From an uncultured Eubacterium sp. (GTDB lineage: Bacteria; Bacillota; Clostridia; Lachnospirales; Lachnospiraceae), in contig CAMUML010000016.1 in the NCBI GenBank assembly GCA_947089855.1, forward strand, positions 1-64,000: a stretch of DNA of 64,000 nucleotides, written 5' to 3'. Position numbers and translations under genes: made by a program. Position 1 is the stretch's first letter, and each line of letters opens with the position of its first letter. Of the stretch, positions 38,398-48,741 are shown one piece after another. The notes under the pieces were generated by a model, which made no database searches, was not told the origin of the DNA, and saw nothing but the letters and a program-made list of their open reading frames with translations.

Positions 38398-40427
38398 ATG
38401 AAGCACCAAAAGAGGGAAACGGATTCCAAAAAAATAGCAGATGAAATCCTGCATCAGATTGGCGGGAGTGTAATATTAGTGCTGTTATTTTTGGCAGTTG
38501 CTGCAATCGGTATGGTGGGATGGCTAAGTATTTCATCAAAAAAGAAGGAGTTGGTACAAGAATCCAATGCGGCTGCGAACCAGCTGACCGGATTTTTAAA
38601 TGGGTATACCAAAAGTATGGAACAGCTTGCAGTCAATCCTCAGATCAAGGATGTTATGAGGGAAACGAAATCAGGCGGAGATTTATGGCAGAGTGAAAAA
38701 ATGGAAACGGTTATGGACAACCTTGTAAAAATAGCTAATACCGACACCGAAAATGTGATGTCTGCCTGGATTTCGGATTTGGATTCCAGTACGCTGGCGC
38801 AGTCTGATGGGTTTAACAGCGAGGAAGGCTGGGACATCACAGGGCGCGGATGGTATCCATGTATTGAAAATAAGGAAACATTTCTAACGGAACCATATGT
38901 TGATTCTTCTACGGAGAAAATCATTTTGAGCATTGCGTCTCCAGTAATAGATGATGAAACAGGGGCAGTCCTTGGGGCAGTGGGGGTGGACCTTTCGCTG
39001 GAACATATGACTGAAATTATGGAGGAGTATAAGATTGGACGTAATGGGTACATCCTGCTTATGTCAGAAAAAGGTACCTTCCTCTATCACCCGGATGGGG
39101 ATGTTATTCAAAAGAATATAAAAGAAACAAATATAACACAGAATGTAGTCGATGCAGTATTATCGAAAAAAAGTGAATTTTTGAAATATAAAGCAGATGG
39201 GCATACAAAATACGGTTTTATACAGCTTGCCGGGGATACTGGATATATTGTCCTTAGCAGCCTAGATTTTTCAGAATACTACGAAGTTTTGGCATTTATG
39301 GTAATTGTACTGATCTTCATCTTTGCAGTTGGAATTATACTAATTGCCATCCGGATCCGGAAAAGTACGGCGAGCCTTACAAAGCCGATTATGGAACTAA
39401 ATCTTACGGCGCAGCAGCTTGCAGATGGAGATTTGGATGTAAACCTTGATATTACCAGCAAAAATGAAATTGGAGAGCTGGGCGAGTCGTTTCAAAAGAC
39501 GGTCAGCCGCCTCAAAGAGTATATTGGCTACATAGATGAAACCGCAGAAGTATTGGCGCAGATTGCTGACGGCAAGCTGAGTATTGATTTAAAACGTGAT
39601 TATGCCGGCGAATTCCAGAAGGTAAAAACGGCTCTTTTGAATATTTCCGGTTCTATGAACCAGGTTATGGTAGGTATTAACGAAAGTTCCGAACGGGTGT
39701 CGGTTGGAGCCAATGACTTGCTACAGCTTCCCAAGTATTGGCGGAAGGTGCAGAAGAGCAGGCTACATCGATTGAGCAGATAGCGGATACGACGAATGTT
39801 GTTACCGAACAGGTTGAGGAAAGCCGCAGGAAAGCTGAAGATTCTGCCAAAGCGACGGCACAGGCTGCCGCTATGATTGAGCAGAACCAGGAAAAAGTAA
39901 AACAGATGATGGATGCAATGGATGAAATCCACCAGACATCGCAGCAGGTCGTTGGGATTATCCAGACAATTGAAGATATTGCGTCACAGACAAATCTGTT
40001 GTCGTTAAATGCTTCGATTGAGGCTGCCCGTGCCGGGGAAGCAGGAAAAGGGTTTGCGGTTGTTGCGGATGAAATTGGAAAACTGGCATTGGAAAGTTCC
40101 AAGGCAGCAAGTACCACAAAAGAATTAATCGAGATTTCCATGCAGGAAATTAACAAAGGGAATACAATTGCGGTAGGTGCTGTGAATTCTCTTAAAGAGT
40201 CGGTCAGCGCGGTTAGCCATGTCAATGCAATGATCCACGAAACAGCAGAAACAGCGGCTGTACAGGCGGAAAATATGAAACAGCTGCGTGAAGGGATTGA
40301 AGAAATTGCCCACGGGATCCAGGATAACTCAGCCGCTTCCCAGGAAACCTCTGCAACCTCAGAAGAACTGGCTTGCCAGGCAGAGCGGCTGAATAAAATG
40401 GTACAGAAATTCGAGGTGTGCCAATAA
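38398..40427 (+). pseudogene. Methyl-accepting chemotaxis protein with one-base frameshift
   Basis: Chemoreceptor. The first part (461 codons) holds a transmembrane segment at ~20-45, a dCache-type ligand domain with WDITGRGWYP and DSSTEKIILSIASPV, a second membrane segment near ~300 and a HAMP region. At about 39720 the frame breaks: the signalling domain continues in another frame from 39738 ([15 protein letters not shown]... to QKFEVCQ at 40427). The conserved MCP hairpin tip, [21 protein letters not shown], lies there. Restoring one G after GACTTG would fuse them. It is either a true frameshift or a sequencing error; the rest is well conserved. Confidence 0.88.
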
Positions 40428-40453
40428 AAGTATCCGAATGCTTCTGGAACCCG

Positions 40454-43111
40454 TTAATGGATAAAGCGGCATCTACAGCCCGTCAATTTCAAAAATTCAT
40501 CCATCAGTTTTTGCATTCCATCTGCATCCGCCTGTTCCAGCAGTTTCAACTGCACAGCTTTCTCATTGGGCAGATAAGAAGGGTTTTTGGCCAAGGTTAA
40601 CCCATAGTTTATACAGAGCATTTGTGCAGTCTTGGTTAATGCATTCTGGTTTATTTTATCAGCAATACGGATACGCCATCCAGTCTGGCTGGCCAGCGCC
40701 TGTAGGACTTTACGGTATTTTTGGCCAATAAAGGGTGAGATAAAGCTGATCTCCAGATACTTCCCTTTTGCATCTGTTTTCAGGCTTTTTTTGTCCGGCT
40801 TATGCGGCTGGCTGGCAAACGCCTGGTCAATGTGCTGAAGGGCAAGGTTTTGTTCCATTGCTGTGGCATTTGCATTAGCAGGGATGATAAAGCTGTCCTG
40901 TGATGTTTCGTAGACGGCTGTTATTGCTGGCTGCCCATGAACCTCCTGCCTATCAAGCCGCTGGCCATTGACCAGTAAGGTCCAGCCGGTTTCTTGATAA
41001 AATTTTTCAGCTGCCTGCAAATCAGTAAGCGGCTGCGCGGTAAGCAGGTTTGGGCTGTCCGGCTTGCGGTCCACAAGCGTAACGGCGTAGCATTTCTTAT
41101 CTGTATAGTATGAAGTTTTAGAAATCCTGTCTCCAAAAAGCATAGAAAGCAGGATGGAAGCTGCATTGTGGTTCATGGATGGGTGGATGGCAATGTCCCA
41201 GCCTGTTGCAGTGTGGAACTGTTCCGCTTTTTTTTGAAATGCCTGCATATCCTGGCTGTCTGGATAGTCAAATTGGAGGACGACTTCTTTGCGGCTGCTG
41301 TGGTAGCTGATCTTGCGGTAGCCAGTTTCCTGGAACAGTTTTTGTACGTGTACTTCCAATTCCTGGATGGTCAGTTCTTTTGGGGCAAGTGCCTGTGCGG
41401 CATTTTCTGGTGTATTTGCCTGGAATAAAAACAGCCGCTGGGTATTGGCCGAAAAATAGGGGCTGTTTAGGAATATCTTCTGCATGTTTTCGTGGATGGC
41501 TTCGTCTGCCTGTATTGCTGTTTCTGTATCGGAGTGCCCCAAATAATTGGCTGGTTTTCCGTACCAGATATGGGCCAGCTGCGGAATCGAAAAGGATTTC
41601 CCCAAATAATGTTCCTGCCAGTAGCCCCAGAACTGTTTTTCATCTTCTTTTGTGAATGCGCGGTCCATCTGCATAGTGTTAAGCGGCTGGAACAGGAGCT
41701 GTTTGCGTTTGCTGCGCAGGGAGATTTCATACGCCTGTCCACAGTCTGGCAGGTAAATATTCCGGCGGTAGTCTTCCTGGGCCAGCTGCGTTCCAAGTTC
41801 GTTAATAACGTCTTGGTTCCCATGTACCAAGAAGACGTGACGTGAGGAAAGGCGTTCCAGTAGCGATATAATCTCAGATTTGTCGCCGTGGGCAGATAGG
41901 CCGACTTGTTCTATACGGCACTTTACCGGGACGGTAACGCCGTTTATTAGGAGTGAGCGTGCGGCATTATTTGCCGGAGTGCCGGTTTGTAGCTGTGTAT
42001 CGGTGCCGCCAACAGGTTCCAGCAGGTTTAAAAGCTGCCGCCCAGGGGATTCTTCGTCCTGGTATCCGGTAATAATAATGCAGGCATTTTCAGAAGGGGC
42101 AAGCAGGCTGGCGTATTGGGAACTTGGGCCGCCTGTGAGCATTCCGGAGCTTGCTAACAGGATCAGGGGGCCGGTGGTATTTAATAGTTCCTCACGGTTC
42201 TGCATCGGGGCTACGGGCTGGATTTCTTTTGTATAGAATGGTTCATTGCCTTTTAAGACCCGTTTCCCAAGCGTATTTCTAAGGTAGGTAGGATTGCGGG
42301 TATACATAATATTAATGTCCCGGACCATACCGTCTACATAGAGCGGGACAGCGGGTATTTCTTTATTTTGGATGGCTGCGCGCAGGATCAGAAGGACTTC
42401 TTGGGCACGGCCGAGGGCAAAGGCAGGGATTAAAACTTTCTTGTTTTCCAGGATACATTCTTTTACCAGATCTACGAGCCGCTTTTCTTCGGCCTGGCGG
42501 TTTGCATGCAGGCGGTTTCCATAAGTTGTTTCTACAATGGAGACATCCGGGCGCAGTTTTGGGATACGTATGCCTTCGATGGTGCGCTGGGGAAAGGAGG
42601 AAAAGTCTCCAGAATAAAACAGGCTCCCATCTGTGGTAACCAGGTATACGCAGGCAGCCCCTGCAATATGGCCAGCTGGATAAAAGGTCAACGAAAAACC
42701 GTCAAATAGTTCAAATGGGCGCTGGAAACCGATTGGGACAATACGGTTTAGCATAGCAAGGACGTCTTGTTCCGAGTAATGGGGGATTTCATCTTCTTTG
42801 TAGCGCATAATCTTAAGGCTGTCGTATAACAGAACGCGTGTTAAGTCTGCGGTCATAGCAGTCATATATATCCGGGCCTGTGGGTATGCTTTGCTGATCA
42901 TTGGCAATGTGCCGATATGGTCCATATGGGCGTGGCTGATTATAATAGCGTCAAGGCCGCCCTGCTCTTGTATGGTGCAAAAGTCAGGGATAGGGTCTTT
43001 GGTGGTAGTTTGGCGGATGCCGCAGTCGAGGAGGATGTTTTTTCCTGCAATTTTAATATAAATGCAGCTTCCGCCAATTTCCATAGCACCTCCGAGAAAA
43101 TATAAGTTCAT
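40454..43111 (-). CDS. MBL-fold beta-CASP RNA-processing nuclease with long C-terminal extension
   Basis: 885 residues. The metallo-beta-lactamase motif is SHAHMDHIG; the zinc ligands are completed by PAGHIAGA and GDFSS. The beta-CASP domain and the ALGRAQE and GMLTGG signatures follow, then HGDK and LVHGN as in CPSF73-like exonucleases. Bacterial members act on RNA as endo/exonucleases. The core ends by about residue 450, and the last ~430 residues, with a likely nucleic-acid-binding fold, are extra. ATG 43111 after GGAGCC; a longer frame to 43156 starts in unrelated sequence. Convergent with the chemoreceptor. Confidence 0.88.
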   Translation of the reverse strand: MNLYFLGGAMEIGGSCIYIKIAGKNILLDCGIRQTTTKDPIPDFCTIQEQGGLDAIIISHAHMDHIGTLPMISKAYPQARIYMTAMTADLTRVLLYDSLKIMRYKEDEIPHYSEQDVLAMLNRIVPIGFQRPFELFDGFSLTFYPAGHIAGAACVYLVTTDGSLFYSGDFSSFPQRTIEGIRIPKLRPDVSIVETTYGNRLHANRQAEEKRLVDLVKECILENKKVLIPAFALGRAQEVLLILRAAIQNKEIPAVPLYVDGMVRDINIMYTRNPTYLRNTLGKRVLKGNEPFYTKEIQPVAPMQNREELLNTTGPLILLASSGMLTGGPSSQYASLLAPSENACIIITGYQDEESPGRQLLNLLEPVGGTDTQLQTGTPANNAARSLLINGVTVPVKCRIEQVGLSAHGDKSEIISLLERLSSRHVFLVHGNQDVINELGTQLAQEDYRRNIYLPDCGQAYEISLRSKRKQLLFQPLNTMQMDRAFTKEDEKQFWGYWQEHYLGKSFSIPQLAHIWYGKPANYLGHSDTETAIQADEAIHENMQKIFLNSPYFSANTQRLFLFQANTPENAAQALAPKELTIQELEVHVQKLFQETGYRKISYHSSRKEVVLQFDYPDSQDMQAFQKKAEQFHTATGWDIAIHPSMNHNAASILLSMLFGDRISKTSYYTDKKCYAVTLVDRKPDSPNLLTAQPLTDLQAAEKFYQETGWTLLVNGQRLDRQEVHGQPAITAVYETSQDSFIIPANANATAMEQNLALQHIDQAFASQPHKPDKKSLKTDAKGKYLEISFISPFIGQKYRKVLQALASQTGWRIRIADKINQNALTKTAQMLCINYGLTLAKNPSYLPNEKAVQLKLLEQADADGMQKLMDEFLKLTGCRCRFIH

Positions 43112-43349
43112 ATATGCAAGGCTCCTTTCTGTGGACGCGCCATAGGCGCTGCCCAAGGTCTGATTTTATATGTAGTAGGTTTTGGTATCCGATACTTCCT
43201 AAGTATATTGAATCTAGAGGGAAAAAGCAATGGTGGGTATGGTAAAATTATTGTAATATTAAAAAGTAAGAAGTTTCCATGAAGGAGAGCTTATACTGCA
43301 TACCAGTTAAATTTTAAAACAGCCCCATAGCAGGGAAAAGGAGGATAGT

Positions 43350-45857
43350 ATGATACAGCAGCAATACGCCAGTTTAAATGGCGAATGGACCCTAAAGGAC
43401 GGAAATGGGCTGGAATGCCCGGTGGATATACCAGGGTCAGTGCTTTCGGCAGCAGTGCAGCATGGTATTTTAGAAGATCCGTATTACCGTATGAATGAAT
43501 ATCCTACTAGGGAATTTCTGCGGCAGGATTTTGAATTTTGCCGTACATTTTCATTGGAAAAGCGGCAGGGCTATGTTTATGAATTGTGTTGTGATGGTAT
43601 TGATACGGTTGCGGATATTTTTATAAACGGGATACTGGTCAAACAAGTGGATAATATGCATCAGCGTTACCGTATCCTGTGTACAGGGGCCTTAAAAAAC
43701 GGGGAAAATACATTGCGCGTCCATATTCATTCTGCCATCCGTTATATTGAAGAATATGTGCCCCAGCCTGGAAAAGAGATCCACTATACCGCTTGTGGGG
43801 CAATGGAAGGGAACCAGTATATCCGCAAAGCGCATTCCATGTTTGGCTGGGATTGGGGCCCTCAGCTTCCGGATATGGGGATTTGGCGCGATATTTTTAT
43901 CGAAGGGACTGCAGTTGCGCGCATAGCGGAGTTAAAGATCCATCAGAAACATACAGGCGGGCAGGTAGAATTGTCGGTAGAACCGTTTCTGTCTGTGCGG
44001 GCCGATATAATGCGGGAAGCAGAGCAGGATACTGGCAGCATGGCGTTAAACGGGCTTCCCTTTGCCGAAGCGCAAACGTGTATTCCTAGTTTGGAGCTGG
44101 TGCTTACGTTGCATACGCCGGACGGTGAAAAAATCCCATTTTCCAATGGCAGGTGTATGGTAGCACAGCCGCAGCTATGGTGGCCGAACGGATATGGAAA
44201 GCAGCCGCTTTATACGGTCCATGCTGCACTTTGGGCTGACGGTGTAGTGCTGCATGAAAAGCAGTACCGTATCGGCCTGCGTACACTGGCTGTCAGCCAG
44301 GAAAAAGATGACTGGGGAGAGGAATTTGCTTTTTGCGTTAACGGTATAAAGATATTTGCCAAAGGCGCTGATTATATTCCGGAAGACTGTATTTATCAGC
44401 GTATCACACCAGGCCGCATACGGTTTCTTTTGGATACAGCGGCGGATTGTGGGTTTAACTGTATCCGTGTATGGGGCGGCGGGTATTACCCGTCGGATGT
44501 TTTTTATGATTACTGCGATGAAAAAGGGCTGCTGGTATGGCAGGATTTTATGTTTGCCTGCAATGTTTACGGGCTGACTGATAAATGGAGGCAAACAATT
44601 ACGGACGAAGTAACGGATAATGTAAGGCGCCTGCGCCACCATGCCAGCCTGGCCCTTTGGTGCGGCAATAATGAGATGGAATCGGCGTGGAATAGCTGGG
44701 CAGGTTTTTGTGACCATCCGCAGCCACTGCGTCAGGATTATCTGGAGATATTTGAGGAAATCATTCCAAAAGCAGTCAGGAGCGAAGATGACGTTACCTT
44801 TTACTGGCCATCTTCGCCGTCTTCAGGCGGAGGGTTCCAAAATCCGGACAGCGATCATGCCGGGGACCGCCATTATTGGGATGTATGGCATGGGGAAAAA
44901 CCGTTTTCCGATTATGAGAATTATTATTTCCGGTTCTGCTCGGAGTTTGGGTTCCAGTCGTTTCCATGCAGGAAAACGGTCGAATCCTTTACACTGCCAA
45001 GTGACCGCAATATTTTTACGGAAGTTATGGAAAGCCATCAGAAAAACGGTGCGGCAAACGGAAAGATTATGCGATATATTTCGGACAATTTCCTATATCC
45101 AAAAGATTTTCGAAGCTTACTATATATCAGCCAGGTGCTGCAGGGGATTGCAGTAAAAGAAGGCGTAGAGCATTGGCGCAGGAACCGGGGCCGTTGTATG
45201 GGGGCTATTTACTGGCAGCTGAACGACAACTGGCCAGTGGCGTCATGGGCCAGTGTAGACTATTATGGCCGGTGGAAAGCACTGCAGTATATGGCAAGGC
45301 ATTTTTATGCTGATTTGCTTGGGACCTTACGTATCATAGAAGGGGAAAGCTGCCAGCTGACAGTGCAAAATGAAACACTACAGCCATCACAGACGAACGT
45401 GCAGCTGTTTGTCAAAGATATGTCAGGTGCGGTTTTGTACAAGTCAAGCGGGCAGATTGACTGTGCGGCGCTTTCTGTAGCATCTATTGATAGAAAAGGG
45501 TTTGGTGCTATTATAAAAGGAAGGGAAAATGCTGTATTTATTGAAGCCGTTTTTTTGCATTCTAATGGTACTGTAAGCCGCCAGGTACACATGCCAAAGC
45601 CATATAAACATATGATGTTGAAAAAAGCATCTATTACTTGCAGCTGCGAACGGGAAGGGGATCTGCTTGCACTTGTATTAAAAAGCGATGTCCCGGCATT
45701 TTTTGTAGAAATCGAAACAGATGTGGATATGGTATTATCCGATAATTTTATGCATCTGACAGGGCAGGAGGAGTACCGGGTGACGGGGAAGCTGCCAGAG
45801 GGTTATGCAGGTATTCCGAAAGTAAAAGTGTGGTCTTTGCGGGATTCTTACGAATAA
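43350..45857 (+). CDS. Glycoside hydrolase family 2, beta-mannosidase type
   Basis: 835 residues, cytoplasmic (no signal peptide). The N-terminal sugar-binding domain is followed by an Ig-like domain and the TIM barrel. Catalytic acid/base Glu in WCGNNEME (~residue 440) and nucleophile Glu in YYFRFCSEFGFQSFP (~residue 532) are those of beta-mannosidases; WGGGYYPSDVFYDYCDEKG is also diagnostic. It removes terminal beta-mannose from oligosaccharides imported from plant or host glycans. ATG after AAAGGAGGATAGT. No transporter or other glycan gene adjoins it. Confidence 0.93.
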   Translation: MIQQQYASLNGEWTLKDGNGLECPVDIPGSVLSAAVQHGILEDPYYRMNEYPTREFLRQDFEFCRTFSLEKRQGYVYELCCDGIDTVADIFINGILVKQVDNMHQRYRILCTGALKNGENTLRVHIHSAIRYIEEYVPQPGKEIHYTACGAMEGNQYIRKAHSMFGWDWGPQLPDMGIWRDIFIEGTAVARIAELKIHQKHTGGQVELSVEPFLSVRADIMREAEQDTGSMALNGLPFAEAQTCIPSLELVLTLHTPDGEKIPFSNGRCMVAQPQLWWPNGYGKQPLYTVHAALWADGVVLHEKQYRIGLRTLAVSQEKDDWGEEFAFCVNGIKIFAKGADYIPEDCIYQRITPGRIRFLLDTAADCGFNCIRVWGGGYYPSDVFYDYCDEKGLLVWQDFMFACNVYGLTDKWRQTITDEVTDNVRRLRHHASLALWCGNNEMESAWNSWAGFCDHPQPLRQDYLEIFEEIIPKAVRSEDDVTFYWPSSPSSGGGFQNPDSDHAGDRHYWDVWHGEKPFSDYENYYFRFCSEFGFQSFPCRKTVESFTLPSDRNIFTEVMESHQKNGAANGKIMRYISDNFLYPKDFRSLLYISQVLQGIAVKEGVEHWRRNRGRCMGAIYWQLNDNWPVASWASVDYYGRWKALQYMARHFYADLLGTLRIIEGESCQLTVQNETLQPSQTNVQLFVKDMSGAVLYKSSGQIDCAALSVASIDRKGFGAIIKGRENAVFIEAVFLHSNGTVSRQVHMPKPYKHMMLKKASITCSCEREGDLLALVLKSDVPAFFVEIETDVDMVLSDNFMHLTGQEEYRVTGKLPEGYAGIPKVKVWSLRDSYE

Positions 45858-45928
45858 CAAGTGGGCGAGTATATGATTTGTACTGCTAGGAGGGCAGGAT
45901 GTGGGGGTATGAGGCTGTAACCAAGCGT

Positions 45929-46093
45929 CTAGTATATCGGCCACAAAATAACTCATAGGTAGGCGCAGGATATTTTTTCGAGCGTGCATGGCAAAAACCG
46001 GAAGTGTACCGGGGTACATTGAGGATTTTTGCCATATGCGCCCGGAAAAATAGACAAGCATAACAGTGAGTTATTTTGTAATCGATGTACTAG
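45929..46093. repeat. Second type of palindromic repeat, 165 bp
   Basis: CTAGTATATCGGCCACAAAA at the left end matches the inverted right end (ATTACAAAATAACTCA in reverse; TACTAG at 46088-46093), giving about 27-bp imperfect terminal repeats. Inner inverted parts include GCATGGCAAAAA versus TTTTTGCCATATGC around a GTGTACC-GGGTACAT hairpin. The whole element can fold. There is no reading frame. Only one copy is in the window; the rest of 45858-46182 is empty. Confidence 0.75.
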
Positions 46094-46182
46094 TACTGTG
46101 TTGCAGAAATAACAGCGAATCTGGTACTAGCTAAAACTTATATCTGGAAATGGTTTTGGCGGTATTAAGGCATAGTTATAGG

Positions 46183-47184
46183 TTAACAGCTTTGGAACAT
46201 GCTTCGTGCATAATTTCTTATATCATTTGGATTGATCATATGGTATTTATTTTTAACCGAAGCAAAATATTCCCCGATTGCCTCCTGCGGAATGACATGT
46301 TCCGACAATGCGTTTACCGGCAAACTGCCTCTGGCGGAAAGCCAAGGGGTTTCTTTATGGGTAAAGCATTCCAGTACCTTGCCGCTGTAACAGCAGAGGT
46401 TGTCGACCACACTGTCGAAAATAGCTTTCTCGGCAGCAGTTAGGGATGAAGTGTCAAACCCTTCCGGCCGGGCAATCGGGTCAAACCGGTAATTGCGGTA
46501 GCGGAAATAAATATCCCGGTAAACCGGTCCATGTACCCATGCTTCGCAGTCTTCCGAAAATAGGAAGGTGTGGTAAAACGCATAATAAAAACCCTGAATA
46601 TAATAAAGTGCCTTTTGCAATGCCAGCGGCGTAATATCTTCACATTGGTGCAGCAGGTATTTAATCGCCAGGGAGATTTTGGGTTCGTCAGGCCCTGTTT
46701 TGCCAACCAGCGCATCTACCGCTTTCCTGCTTTTTTCATAGGAAGTTTGGGATTTTAGGTTGTTCTTGCCCGCTTCCAGCAGGCTGGCATAGTAGTTGGG
46801 GTCGTTATAAATCTTTATCAGTATATCAGAATACTGTTTTGTCGGTATATCGCCATCGCAATAGCGGGAAAAAGTCTGTTCCCCCCAGCCAAGCAGCAAG
46901 GAGAGCGGGCGTTTTCCTATTGCATATTTTTCAGGGATAGCAAGTACTGTTTCCAGAGGGACAATATTGTTTTGCCTGCGGTAGCTGTCATAGAGCGATT
47001 TTAAATTAGCGTCATTGATTTCCGGCACATAGACCAGGGATCCGCAAGCCATGCACCGGGCTTCTTTTCCTTGGTAATAATAGGTTTCACCTTTTAAGGT
47101 GCCGCAAAGGGATGTTTCAGTTACCTTATAGGCCGTATCGTTTCGGCATATTTCGCAGAAAGCAGGCGTTTTTTCTGTCTCCAT
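46183..47184 (-). CDS. MqsA-like antitoxin with Panacea (DUF4065) domain
   Basis: 333 residues. The N-terminal zinc-binding region FCEICRNDT... RCMACGS carries two CxxC pairs as in MqsA/YgiT. A Xre helix-turn-helix follows (residues ~85-130, LGWGEQTFSRYCDG). The C-terminal half is a Panacea/SocA-like domain: ALQKALYYIQGFYYAFYHTFLFSEDCEAWVHGPV is characteristic. Panacea antitoxins can neutralise diverse toxins. The start METEK at 47184 has AAGGAGAAATGG just upstream. It lies 35 bp downstream of a likely toxin gene on the same strand, so the pair is a TA operon that would be autoregulated. Confidence 0.88.
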   Translation of the reverse strand: METEKTPAFCEICRNDTAYKVTETSLCGTLKGETYYYQGKEARCMACGSLVYVPEINDANLKSLYDSYRRQNNIVPLETVLAIPEKYAIGKRPLSLLLGWGEQTFSRYCDGDIPTKQYSDILIKIYNDPNYYASLLEAGKNNLKSQTSYEKSRKAVDALVGKTGPDEPKISLAIKYLLHQCEDITPLALQKALYYIQGFYYAFYHTFLFSEDCEAWVHGPVYRDIYFRYRNYRFDPIARPEGFDTSSLTAAEKAIFDSVVDNLCCYSGKVLECFTHKETPWLSARGSLPVNALSEHVIPQEAIGEYFASVKNKYHMINPNDIRNYARSMFQSC

Positions 47185-47219
47185 AACCATTTCTCCTTTC
47201 ATAAATGCCCGATGGTACT

Positions 47220-47630
47220 TTATCGGAACAGGTAATCAACCGGTTTTTTGCACCTGTGGAATGAGATGATTACCGTATGGTTCCTGCCAGGTATTGCAAT
47301 GAGGTTGCACTTTATATATATATCGACGGTTTCCGGCATACCGGCCACATGATAAAGACGCACTTGTGGGACGAATACATATAAAATTTCATGTTCATAC
47401 CCTGTTTTTGTATTATACAGGGAATAGCAGAAATCGTCTGGTTCCATCTGCATTAGGATGGATGACTGCTTACGGCTGCGGATTTGATATTCATTGATAA
47501 AGTCTATATTTTCCTGCCGGTTTTCATTTTGGGAAATCGTATATCTGTTGGCAGAAACGCATGTTTTGATCTGTTCCAGAACAGATACAATTTCTTTTTT
47601 CGTATGGTTTCGGTTATAGTGTGGATTCAT
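47220..47630 (-). CDS. Probable MqsR-like toxin, partner of the Panacea antitoxin
   Basis: 136 residues, no membrane segment. The central and C-terminal part (MEPDDFCYSLYN... HEILYVFVPQVRL, VDIYIKCNLI, TVIISFHRCKKP) resembles the MqsR/RelE-like RNase fold, in which a DFYxS-type motif and terminal VSFK/H strand occur. It is placed upstream of an MqsA-type antitoxin, the gene order seen with MqsR-MqsA. The assignment is by weak sequence resemblance plus context. Target mRNA cleavage is inferred, not shown. Confidence 0.6.
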   Translation of the reverse strand: MNPHYNRNHTKKEIVSVLEQIKTCVSANRYTISQNENRQENIDFINEYQIRSRKQSSILMQMEPDDFCYSLYNTKTGYEHEILYVFVPQVRLYHVAGMPETVDIYIKCNLIAIPGRNHTVIISFHRCKKPVDYLFR

Positions 47631-47742
47631 AGGATGCCGCCTCTTATTAGATTATACAGGATGATTGTTAAGATGTCAATAGAAATGTATCAATTGATGC
47701 GATTTGACCAGGCGATTTTGCACTGGTTGATGCGTATGTTAA

Positions 47743-47795
47743 GGAACGGTACAAAATAACAGGTATTTGTTTTGTGCCGTTCCTTTTTTCAAAGC
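47743..47795. terminator. Bidirectional hairpin terminator
   Basis: AAGGAACGGTACAAAA pairs with TTTTGTGCCGTTCCTT and is followed by a T-run. It lies between the toxin start region and the secreted protein gene. The sequence upstream (to 47640) is short and holds no gene. Confidence 0.7.
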
Positions 47796-47877
47796 ATTTT
47801 GTTAAATGTGGCCAGTTATATTTGTAACATTTATTTACAGTTCCTTAGAGCCTAGCTTGCACAAATGCAGGGGTATT

Positions 47878-48741
47878 TTATTTGGAGACTTTAAATTTTG
47901 CCATTAACGTATGTGCGGTATATTCTCCAGTTTCCTCTGTAACCAAAAACCTTTTTGAAATCCGGTATGTCCCGGGCTTTAAGCTACCGTGCAATGATTT
48001 CCAATTAACGTTCCATGATACGGGGGTGTTTTGCTTTGCAGCGTATCCAATATCATGAAAACCGTAATTTGAAATGATATAAGGGACAAAATTCCACTCG
48101 TTCGTCTTTTTATCCAGTTTTTCCAGTGAATAGTCGTCGCTGAATATTATGTCAGAGTCCGACTTGTTGGTGACCGTTAGCTTGGCGGCGTTTGCTGTGT
48201 TCTTTGCTACTTTCATAGATACGCCGTCCAAGTCGTTTTCGTGGTATGCAAATATTGTCCAGGTATCATCAATACATACTTCCAGGCGGTTTTCCCTGGA
48301 GCTAAATTGGAAACCATATTTTCCGAAATTGGACTGAAGCTCTTTTGCAGGTGTTTTATTTGATGGGCAGGTTTTCGTGATTTTCCCATCCATTACGCCG
48401 CAACGGGCAGCCGTTGATCTTTCGCCAGTATCGATATATAGCCTGCCCTTATATCGAAACATGCGTTTAGTTTTGGATGTTTTTTTGGCAGATAGGGCGG
48501 CTGTGGTATTTTGGGCTTTATTTGCTGCATAGTTAAAACCTGCGGCCTGTGAATCCATTTTATTAGATGCCGGCGCAGCTGCCTGTTTCGCATCCGTACC
48601 GGAAGGCAGGGAAAGGTGTGGCAGGCTTGCTTTTAAAGGGGCCACAGCAGGTTTTGCATCTGTTAAGCTTATAGGCGGCATGGCAGCAGTTCCGATGCCC
48701 GCCATCAGCAGGAAAGATAATTTAGCCAAAAAAGTTTTCAT
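47878..48741 (-). CDS. Secreted protein with C-terminal Ig-like domain
   Basis: 287 residues. Signal peptide (KTFLAKLSFLLMAGIGTAAM), then a low-complexity Ala/Lys/Pro-rich region (~30-95), then YKGRLYIDTGERS, and a beta-rich domain at ~190-287 (VTNKSDSDIIFSDDYSLEKLD... LKPGTYRISKRF), which matches bacterial Ig-like domains found in Clostridial exported proteins. ATG after GGAGGTTTC. It stands alone with no obvious partner. Role unknown; perhaps a surface or stress-responsive protein. Confidence 0.8.
   Translation of the reverse strand: MKTFLAKLSFLLMAGIGTAAMPPISLTDAKPAVAPLKASLPHLSLPSGTDAKQAAAPASNKMDSQAAGFNYAANKAQNTTAALSAKKTSKTKRMFRYKGRLYIDTGERSTAARCGVMDGKITKTCPSNKTPAKELQSNFGKYGFQFSSRENRLEVCIDDTWTIFAYHENDLDGVSMKVAKNTANAAKLTVTNKSDSDIIFSDDYSLEKLDKKTNEWNFVPYIISNYGFHDIGYAAKQNTPVSWNVNWKSLHGSLKPGTYRISKRFLVTEETGEYTAHTLMAKFKVSK

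Noticed and set aside
44175-44717. 180-residue minus-strand frame inside the GH2 gene
   Set aside because: Antisense shadow without ribosome binding site or recognisable domain.
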